A stretch of DNA of 64,000 nucleotides from Capilliphycus salinus (lineage in GTDB: Bacteria; Cyanobacteriota; Cyanobacteriia; Cyanobacteriales; Microcoleaceae): the NCBI RefSeq assembly GCF_047276495.1, contig NZ_CP178543.1:2170001-2234000 (forward strand), read 5' to 3'. A program made the translations under genes and the position numbers. The number at the start of each line of letters is the position of its first letter. Position 1 is the first letter of the stretch. The notes under the pieces were generated by a model, which was not told the DNA's origin, did no database searches, and worked only from the letters and a program-made list of their open reading frames with translations. Below, piece by piece: positions 57,942 through 64,000 of the stretch.

Positions 57942-58478
57942 TTATAGAGGCCAAGACTTTAAACAAGTCCAAGTCCAGTCGGGATGTTTTTGATAAAATC
58001 GTAATTCCCATTGAGTCGCAGCTTTAGGGTTAATCATCTTTTTAGCAAGTTTTTTTAAAGTGTCATGGTGTTCGGATGGAAAATTATAAGCAAAACTAAC
58101 ATGAAGCCATTCTTTTAAGCGTATATTTTCCTCAATCGGTTGACTGTGCATGATTTCGGCAAAATTAGCGATCAGGTGTTTTAAACCCGATGCTTTTAAT
58201 TCTAAACCATGCCACTTCGGTTTGAACATCATCTGCAAAATTTTTATGTCTTGAGACAGATGTTGATAGTGATGATAGACTTGATCTAGACTGTTCAAGT
58301 CGTTGCCAATTCGGGTGGGATCGGCGTGAAAAAATCCAGTCAGGGAACAGTGGGGCATATATTGATGAGCAGAATTTTCTCCACAGAGTTCTCGGCTTTT
58401 TTGGAAATAAGAATTAATTTGTTCATTCAGTTCTCCGACTGGACAAGCATAGATAATAAATTGTTCGGCGTTCATCAC
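57942..58478 (-). CDS. 2H phosphoesterase-like protein in the C-P lyase locus
   Basis: The 178-residue product carries the two His-x-Ser/Thr signatures of the 2H (ligT/RtcB-unrelated) phosphoesterase superfamily: MPHCSLTGFFH (His43) and EWLHVSFAY (His126). It begins 28 bp after phnM on the same strand. C-P lyase pathways need a cyclic phosphodiesterase to open the 5-phosphoribosyl 1,2-cyclic phosphate; phnP does this in E. coli and no phnP is seen here, so I infer this gene may fill that role. Confidence 0.72.
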   Translation of the reverse strand: MMNAEQFIIYACPVGELNEQINSYFQKSRELCGENSAHQYMPHCSLTGFFHADPTRIGNDLNSLDQVYHHYQHLSQDIKILQMMFKPKWHGLELKASGLKHLIANFAEIMHSQPIEENIRLKEWLHVSFAYNFPSEHHDTLKKLAKKMINPKAATQWELRFYQKHPDWTWTCLKSWPL

Positions 58479-58506
58479 TTGAATCTGGATTTTTTAGATT
58501 GACCGA

Positions 58507-59643
58507 TTATGCAACTCGTTTACCTTGACGAATTACCGAAGTTATGCGGGGAACAATTCCATCGTTATGAACGGTGATTAAATCCGCTTGTTTCCCCACT
58601 TCTAAACTGCCCCTATCTTCAAAGACATTAATAGCTTTTGCCGGGTTACTGGTGACTAAACGCATGGCTTGATAAATCGGTTTTCCGAGTTGATTTGCAA
58701 TCACAAAAATAGATTGTAGCAGACTATGAGGCACATAATCGGAGGAGAGAAGATCAACCAGATCGTTTTTAATCAGTTCTATTGCTGAAACATTGCCGGA
58801 ATGCGATCCCCCTAACACCAAATTGGGCGAACCCATTAACACTTTTAAACCGGATTTGTGAGCCGTTTTCGCCGCATCTAATGTGGTGGGAAATTCCGCA
58901 ATGGTTGCCCCATTTTCCACCGCTTCTTGAACGTGTTCTATCGTGGCGTCATCGTGCGTTGCCAGAGAAATATTTTTTTCTTGGGTGAGTTTCACAATAG
59001 ATTGACGGTTTTTTTCAGCATATTTTTGTTGCAAATCTTGACGCATTGTGACAAAGTTTTGCATTTCTTGGGCTGAAAATCCATATTTCCCCATATAATA
59101 TTCGGTGTATCTTTTTATATCTACAAATTGTCGCTGTCCTGGCGTATGATCCATGACGGAAATGAGAGAAAGTAAGGGATGTTCGCTGTACTCGCTTGCC
59201 ACATCACAGACTTGTTCATAGGAGAGTTCGCATCTTAAATGCAGGCGATGATCGGCTGTAAATCTTCCGGCGTTTTGACCTTCTAAAATAATCTCAATCA
59301 TCGGTCTAAAATGACTCATTCGTTTGGAACCGGGTTTAATATCTCCGACTCCAATGGCATCACAAACGGTGGTAATTCCTGCACTAATTAAATCGCGATC
59401 GTGATAGCTTGCGGCGGCTTCTAACGGCCATTTAACGCTCGGACGGGGAGACATACATTTTTCTAAATTATCCGTATGAAGTTCGATTAATCCCGGCATT
59501 AAATAGTCGCCCTGACCATTGTGACCAATATTAACGATTCCGGGTTGAATGTCGGCAATTTTTCCCTCACGAACGACTAAAGTTCCTGTTATTTCTTGTT
59601 CGGGAAGTTGTAGGCGATAATTGGTGTAGACTTGTTCGTTCAT
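58507..59643 (-). CDS. phnM: Ribose 1-methylphosphonate 5-triphosphate diphosphatase
   Basis: PhnM removes pyrophosphate from the triphosphate made by PhnGHIL. The 378-residue amidohydrolase-fold protein has LMPGLIELHTDNLEKCMSPR (metal-binding His-x-Asp), SLISVMDHTPGQRQF, ATHDDATIEHVQEAV, MGSPNLVLGGSHSGNVSA and the closing GSLEVGKQADLITVHNDG. Length and motifs are normal. It starts 432 bp from phnL, with the plus-strand Dabb gene in between. Confidence 0.93.
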   Translation of the reverse strand: MNEQVYTNYRLQLPEQEITGTLVVREGKIADIQPGIVNIGHNGQGDYLMPGLIELHTDNLEKCMSPRPSVKWPLEAAASYHDRDLISAGITTVCDAIGVGDIKPGSKRMSHFRPMIEIILEGQNAGRFTADHRLHLRCELSYEQVCDVASEYSEHPLLSLISVMDHTPGQRQFVDIKRYTEYYMGKYGFSAQEMQNFVTMRQDLQQKYAEKNRQSIVKLTQEKNISLATHDDATIEHVQEAVENGATIAEFPTTLDAAKTAHKSGLKVLMGSPNLVLGGSHSGNVSAIELIKNDLVDLLSSDYVPHSLLQSIFVIANQLGKPIYQAMRLVTSNPAKAINVFEDRGSLEVGKQADLITVHNDGIVPRITSVIRQGKRVA

Positions 59644-59767
59644 GGTTTCTTAATTGTCGGTTAATCTAAACTTAATCGAGAATTTTAATTCTCAAACGTT
59701 CATATTGTAACTAAAATTCTGCTAAAATTCTAAAGACGTTTAAAAGATGATCGGGATATCAACGAGA

Positions 59768-60061
59768 ATGATTGTACACATCGTTTTATTTAAGTGGACA
59801 GAAGATGCTACACCAGAAGCGATCGCCGCAGCGATAGAGGGATTGAGAGAATTAAAAGCTAAAATTCCCGGTATTATTGACTTATCCTGTGGTGAAAATT
59901 TTTCCGAACGTTCTCAGGGATTTCAGCACGGATTATTGGTTAAATTTACAGATAAAGCGGCTTTGGAGGCTTATACTCCGCATCCCGATCATCAAGCGGT
60001 TGTGCAGAATTTAATTAAGCCAATTTTAGCAGATATTCTGGCTGTTGATTACGAAGTTTAA
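59768..60061 (+). CDS. Dabb (stress-responsive A/B barrel) domain protein
   Basis: The ATG at 59768 (MIVHIVLFKWTEDATPEAIA) is where family members start. The 97-residue product is one dimeric alpha-beta barrel domain: FSERSQGFQHGLLVKFTDKA and ALEAYTPHPDHQAVVQ are conserved. The molecular function in bacteria is mostly unknown. It lies on the plus strand between phnL and phnM, so it interrupts the phn operon and separates phnM from upstream promoters. Confidence 0.85.
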   Translation: MIVHIVLFKWTEDATPEAIAAAIEGLRELKAKIPGIIDLSCGENFSERSQGFQHGLLVKFTDKAALEAYTPHPDHQAVVQNLIKPILADILAVDYEV

Positions 60062-60074
60062 CCCGTGAGGGCGA

Positions 60075-60807
60075 TTAATCACCAAAGGTTAATTCTCGCG
60101 TACAAAGCTGATTTTTGACGTGTTCATCGTGAAAAATTCCAATTAAAGCCGAACCTTTTGCTTGACGTTCTTGTAACAGTTGAATCACCGCTTTTGAGTT
60201 GGTTTCATCCAAAGCCGAAGTCGGTTCATCTAGCAGTAAAATTGGATAATCGACCGATAACGCCCGAGCGATATTCACCCGTTGTTTTTCTCCCCCGGAA
60301 AAGGTTGTTGGAGATAAACTCCAAAGTCGTTCGGGTAAATTTAGGTGAACAAATAGCTGTTTAATTTTTTGATAAGCGGTGTCTGGATTTTCGCCCAATT
60401 CGAGCAAAGGTTCGGCCCGCAATTTCTAACGCCGGAACCCGAGGAATTACCCGCAAAAATTGGCTCACATAACCGATGGTTTTCCGTCGAACGTCTAAAA
60501 GTTCGTGGGGTTCGAGTTGAGTTAAATCGAGCCAATTGTTCTCGTGTTTTATCCAAATTGAACCGCTATTAACTCGGTAATTTCCATAAACCGAGCGCAT
60601 AAAGGTAGACTTTCCCGAACCGGATTTTCCCGATAATGCGACGCCTTCTCCGGTTTTGAGTATCAGAGACATTCTTCTTAAAACCGAGAGGGAAACACCG
60701 CCTTGATGGTGCAAAGTAAAGTCTTTAGAAATGTTCTCAGCTTTTAATAATGTAGCATCATCAATATCAGAAATAAAATGGTGATTGGTTTGTTGTTTTA
60801 ATTGCAT
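60075..60807 (-). pseudogene. phnL: C-P lyase subunit PhnL (ABC-type ATPase), one-base frameshift
   Basis: Two frames together give a complete PhnL: Walker A ALSGKSGSGKSTF, Q-loop GYVSQFLRVIPRVPALEI, then (second frame) AEPLLELGENPDTAYQKI, signature TFSGGEKQRVNIARAL and Walker B ILLLDEPTSALDE. The frames meet near 60415-60422, where GCGGGCC stands for an expected GCGGCC: one extra G. PhnL is required with PhnGHI to make ribose 1-methylphosphonate triphosphate, so the pathway would fail. As all other phn genes are intact, a sequencing error is a real alternative. Confidence 0.88.
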
Positions 60808-60841
60808 TTTTGCTAACTTTTTTCTAATTTAATGATATAAA

Positions 60842-61621
60842 CTAAGGAATTAGAGTCGCACTAACTAACTGTTGGGTGTAGGGATGTTGCGGATCATCTA
60901 ACACTTGATCGGTTAATCCACACTCAACAATTTTACCATTTTTCATCACAAATAATCGGTGAGCAAGTAACCGCACAACTCCAATATCGTGAGTCACTAA
61001 AATAACACTTAGATGCAGATTTCTTACCAGAGAACGCAATAAATCTAAGAGTCTTGCTTGTACCGAAACATCCAATCCTCCGGTTGGTTCATCCATTAAA
61101 ATTAAACGGGGTTTAGTGACTAAAACTCTGGCAATTTGTAGGCGTTGCTGCATTCCCCCCGAAAAAGTTATGGGAAGTTCATCCATCCAACGAGAATCAA
61201 TTTCAACCTGTTCTAACCAGTAGGCAACTTCTTGACGAATTTTACCATAATTTCGCACGCCCACATCCATTAAACGTTCCCCAATATTGGCGCCTGCTGT
61301 AATATTCATCCGTAAACCATCCCGAGGATTTTGTTGAACAAATCCCCACTCTGTTCGCATCAGTTGACGGCGATAGGATTCTGAGATTTGTTGAAAATCT
61401 AAGCATTTTCCCTGACGGTTGAGATAGGTTATTTGTCCGGTTTCAACAGGTAAAACTCCCGCTATTGCTTTGAGTAACGTTGATTTTCCCGAACCAGATT
61501 CCCCCACAATTCCTAATACTTGGCTAGGATAAAGATTGAATGAAATGTTGTTACAGGCTTGAGTTGAACCGTAGGATTTGTTCAGGTTTTTAACGGTTAG
61601 TAAGGGTTCAATGGGGTTCAT
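60842..61621 (-). CDS. phnK: C-P lyase subunit PhnK (ABC-type ATPase)
   Basis: PhnK binds the C-P lyase core complex (PhnGHIJ) and couples ATP use to turnover. The 259-residue protein has Walker A GIVGESGSGKSTLLKAI, signature ITFSGGMQQRLQIARVL, Walker B LILMDEPTGGLDV and the His-loop ILVTHDIGVV. It resembles oligopeptide-transport ATPases, but its position between phnJ and phnL and the GFVQQNPRDGLRM segment fix the identity. It starts 3 bp after the GST-like gene. Confidence 0.92.
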   Translation of the reverse strand: MNPIEPLLTVKNLNKSYGSTQACNNISFNLYPSQVLGIVGESGSGKSTLLKAIAGVLPVETGQITYLNRQGKCLDFQQISESYRRQLMRTEWGFVQQNPRDGLRMNITAGANIGERLMDVGVRNYGKIRQEVAYWLEQVEIDSRWMDELPITFSGGMQQRLQIARVLVTKPRLILMDEPTGGLDVSVQARLLDLLRSLVRNLHLSVILVTHDIGVVRLLAHRLFVMKNGKIVECGLTDQVLDDPQHPYTQQLVSATLIP

Positions 61622-61624
61622 TTC

Positions 61625-62287
61625 TTATTGAGATTTTTGGGTTAAAATCGCTTTAATTCGAGCGTAGGAAGCTTCAACGTCTTCGGGTTTGGGTTGGGTT
61701 TCCTGCCAACTTTCTCGTCCCATTAACTGTTCGCACCAGGCTTGCAGTTGAGGATGATTTTCTAGGGAGATGTTCATATATTTTAAGGTGGGAATCACGG
61801 TCCCGACGACAACATCAGCAAGGGTGATTTGTTCGCCGACTAAATAAGGATTGTCACCCAAATATTTTTGATAAAAATCGAAAATCGTTGTAATTTTTTT
61901 GTAAACGGCTTCTATGGGTTGGTTCGGGTCAGCAGGTAAACCGACAACCTGTTTTAATAGGGGTAAAGTGGTGGGTAAAAGTTCATTGACTGTTACCAAT
62001 TCCAACATCCGCATAATTCCCATCGTTTTGGCGTCTTTGGGCGTAAAACTTGGCGTTGGATATTGGGCTTCTAGATAGTCTAAAATTGCCAGAGATTCAA
62101 TTATCGTAAAATCACCATCAACGAGAGTCGGAATATGATGAAAGGGATTTAGTTTTAAATATTCGGGTTCAAATTGATCGCCTTGTAAGCTGAGAATAAT
62201 TTCCTCAAATTCTACTTGCTTTTCTAACAGCAATACCCAAACTCTACGACTGTTAGCAGATAGGGGAGTATGATAAAACTTTAACAC
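61625..62287 (-). CDS. Glutathione S-transferase family protein inside the phn operon
   Basis: The 220-residue protein has the thioredoxin-like GST N-domain (KFYHTPLSANSRRVWVLLLE, NPFHHIPTLVDGD, IIESLAILDYLEAQYP, with Ser in the active position) and the helical C-domain (YLVGEQITLADVVVGTVIP). It lies between phnJ (49 bp) and phnK (3 bp) on the same strand and so is surely cotranscribed. GST is not a known C-P lyase subunit; it may handle a by-product or a particular phosphonate. Confidence 0.88.
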   Translation of the reverse strand: MLKFYHTPLSANSRRVWVLLLEKQVEFEEIILSLQGDQFEPEYLKLNPFHHIPTLVDGDFTIIESLAILDYLEAQYPTPSFTPKDAKTMGIMRMLELVTVNELLPTTLPLLKQVVGLPADPNQPIEAVYKKITTIFDFYQKYLGDNPYLVGEQITLADVVVGTVIPTLKYMNISLENHPQLQAWCEQLMGRESWQETQPKPEDVEASYARIKAILTQKSQ

Positions 62288-62336
62288 GATTGTTCACCTC
62301 AATTTTTGCTTTTTGTTTTTTCGTTTAGATTATACC

Positions 62337-63191
62337 TTATTTTTGCTGTTGTTGCTGACAATAATCGCTATCGGAACACACCCACATTCTTGTTCCTTGG
62401 TCGTCCATAATAACTTCATCTAGATAACTTTCTGTTGAACCGCAAAGTTCACAGGGTTTATTCCATTTTTCTACTGAAAAGGGATGATCTTCAAAATCCA
62501 AACTCTGCACAGAAGTATAGGGAGGAATGGCATAAATTCGCTTTTCTCGTCCCGCCCCAAACAGTTGTAAAGCCGGAGAATTATTCAGTTTAGGATTATC
62601 AAATCGAGGAATCGGACTCGGACTCATTAAATAGCGATGATTCACCATCACCGGATAATCATAGGAAGTGGAAATATAACCATATTTTGTAATATCTTCG
62701 TAGAGTTTAACGTACATTGAACCATATTCGGCGAGGCCGTGCATTTTTTGAGTTTGAACTTCCGAGGGTTCTAACCAACGCAAAGGTTCGGGAATGGGAA
62801 CTTGATAAACCATCACTTGACCTTCTTTTAAAGGGGTTTCTGGGATGCGGTGTCGAGTTTGAATTATAGTGGCTTCCGAGGTTTTTTCGGTGGTTTTAAT
62901 CTCGCAAACTTTTGCAAAAAAACGCCTGATATTCACGGCGTTTGTCGTATCATCTGAACCTTGGTCAATCACTTTTAAAACATCCTTTTTTCCAATCACA
63001 GAAGCCGTCACTTGAATTCCTCCCGTTCCCCAACCGTAGGACATGGGCATTTCTTTAGAAGAAAAGGGGATTTGATGACCGGGAATCGCAACGGCTTTTA
63101 AAAGAGTTCGACGAATTGATCGTTTCGTTTGTTCGTCTAGATAGGCGAAGTTAAACCCTTCGTAAGATTGATGATTAGAATCTGAGTTCAT
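62337..63191 (-). CDS. phnJ: Alpha-D-ribose 1-methylphosphonate 5-phosphate C-P lyase
   Basis: PhnJ is the radical SAM-like enzyme that breaks the C-P bond. The 284-residue protein has NFAYLDEQTKRSIRRTLLKA, VAIPGHQIPFSSKEMPMSYG and the C-terminal cluster-binding and catalytic cysteines (CELCGSTES.. and WVCSDSDYC), which match the unusual spaced Cys set of E. coli PhnJ. Its start overlaps the end of phnI by 17 bp, a sign of translational coupling. Confidence 0.96.
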   Translation of the reverse strand: MNSDSNHQSYEGFNFAYLDEQTKRSIRRTLLKAVAIPGHQIPFSSKEMPMSYGWGTGGIQVTASVIGKKDVLKVIDQGSDDTTNAVNIRRFFAKVCEIKTTEKTSEATIIQTRHRIPETPLKEGQVMVYQVPIPEPLRWLEPSEVQTQKMHGLAEYGSMYVKLYEDITKYGYISTSYDYPVMVNHRYLMSPSPIPRFDNPKLNNSPALQLFGAGREKRIYAIPPYTSVQSLDFEDHPFSVEKWNKPCELCGSTESYLDEVIMDDQGTRMWVCSDSDYCQQQQQK

Positions 63192-64000
63192 GGTTATGTT
63201 TTGAGTAACTGTTAGGAGAAAAAGAAGATTGTTCGTTTTTGGAAGAATCGGAATTGTTTAAATGCGATTCTTGAACAGAAGGATTATTCTCCTTAACTTG
63301 CTCTTGTCGCATCTGACGAATTAAACTTAATTCTGCCTGAAAATCCACATAATGAGGTAACTTTAAATGCTGCACAAATCCTTGAGCCTGAACGTTATCA
63401 GAATGGTACAAAACAAACTCCTCATCTTGAGCCGGCCCTTGAATTTCCTCGCCAAATTCTTTCGCTCGCATCGCCCGATCAACTAACGCCATTGACATCG
63501 CTTTTCGTTCATTATATCCAAAAGTTAATCCGTATCCCCGTGTAAATTGGGGTGACATTTTTTCATTTCCGGTAAACTGATTTACCATTTGTACTTCGGT
63601 TACAGTAATGTCAGCAATAGCGACTTCAAAACCCAACTCCTCAGGACAAATAATTACTTCCACTTCTCCCATGCGAATTTCACCCGCAAAGGGATGATTT
63701 CGACCATAACCCCGTTGAGTTGAATAGGCTAAACTCAACAAAAATCCTTCATCCGCACGGGCTAAATTTTGCAGCCGTTCATCACGTCCTGCGGGGAATT
63801 TTAACGGTTCTTGCGTTAAGTCAAAAGGTTGATTTTCTTGGGGGAGTTCTGCTTGAATTAATCCTTCATTTCCTAACAAATTCATAACCGAAGGAACGGC
63901 TTCTTCTGTTGGGGGAGCGGTTGGCGGCGTGGGTGTATTTCCTTCTGCGGCTAATTTAAAATCTAACAACCGATGAATATAATCAAAAGTCGGCCCTAAT
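63175..64000 (-). CDS. phnI: C-P lyase core subunit PhnI, 5' partial
   Basis: The frame runs past base 64000 (the last bases still encode GPTFDYIHRLLDFKLAAEG), so only the C-terminal ~275 residues are present. LLSLAYSTQRGYGRNHPFAGEIR, in shorter part STQRGYGRNHPFAGE, and GLTFGYNERKAMSMALVDRA are characteristic. PhnI is the nucleosidase that links phosphonate to ribose 5-triphosphate with PhnG, H and L. phnG and phnH are expected just beyond the window. Confidence 0.93.
   Translation of the reverse strand, partial: LGPTFDYIHRLLDFKLAAEGNTPTPPTAPPTEEAVPSVMNLLGNEGLIQAELPQENQPFDLTQEPLKFPAGRDERLQNLARADEGFLLSLAYSTQRGYGRNHPFAGEIRMGEVEVIICPEELGFEVAIADITVTEVQMVNQFTGNEKMSPQFTRGYGLTFGYNERKAMSMALVDRAMRAKEFGEEIQGPAQDEEFVLYHSDNVQAQGFVQHLKLPHYVDFQAELSLIRQMRQEQVKENNPSVQESHLNNSDSSKNEQSSFSPNSYSKHNHELRF

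Noticed and set aside
60075..60807. Two separate genes in the phnL region
   Set aside because: The two frames carry complementary halves of one ABC ATPase, so one frameshifted gene is the better reading.

Overview
The window is a chromosome segment of a filamentous, probably non-heterocystous cyanobacterium. The signs are petH with a CpcD-like N-terminal domain, the myxol-glycoside genes cruF and cruG, a group 2 sigma factor of SigC type, GUN4- and DUF3727-type proteins, frequent GCGATCGC (HIP1) octamers and tandem heptamer (STRR) repeats. The genus cannot be fixed from sequence reading alone.

Two parts differ sharply. Bases 1 to about 28,400 are accessory DNA ending at a tRNA-Pro(CGG) gene beside a truncated phage-type integrase. 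They hold a divergent IS605-type element inserted in a parA gene, a three-gene module (P-loop ATPase, P-loop-less partner, giant STAND-TPR-WD40 protein), a tyrosine recombinase, several small hydrophobic proteins, a GUN4-domain protein, a MITE-like element of 242 bp, and a wrecked type I restriction locus (metallopeptidase, hsdR with a deletion and a stop, half of hsdS, a Uma2 nuclease). A 4.04-kb Tn3-family transposon with 37-bp terminal inverted repeats follows, then a broken TOPRIM/primase-like gene carrying two small palindromic insertions, and a broken TerY-like vWA/PP2C pair. In-frame stops, frameshifts and deletions are concentrated here, which suggests a decaying integrated plasmid or island.

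Bases 28,400 to 48,000 are core-type genome: lipA, sigC, an HTH protein, a Ser/Thr kinase with WD40 repeats, petH, cruG and cruF, a CofE-like protein, a GNAT protein, ruvX (yqgF), a DUF3727 protein, mltG, a YqeG-like HAD phosphatase, proB and a histidine phosphatase.

Bases 48,000 to 56,400 hold a very Asp-rich, EF-hand-containing repeat protein (870 aa) and a probable operon of a sigma-70-like protein, a DUF1822/HEAT-like protein and a CHAT-CHASE2 membrane protein. A ~50-nt three-block motif occurs three times around these genes (48095, 51041, 51766) and is the most unexpected non-coding signal in the window.

Bases 56,400 to 64,000 hold, mostly on the minus strand, a C-P lyase (phosphonate) locus: phnI (cut by the window edge), phnJ, a GST-like gene, phnK, phnL (one-base frameshift), phnM, a 2H-phosphoesterase-like gene, a PhnZ-like HD protein and a HAD hydrolase. 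A Dabb-domain gene sits on the opposite strand between phnL and phnM.
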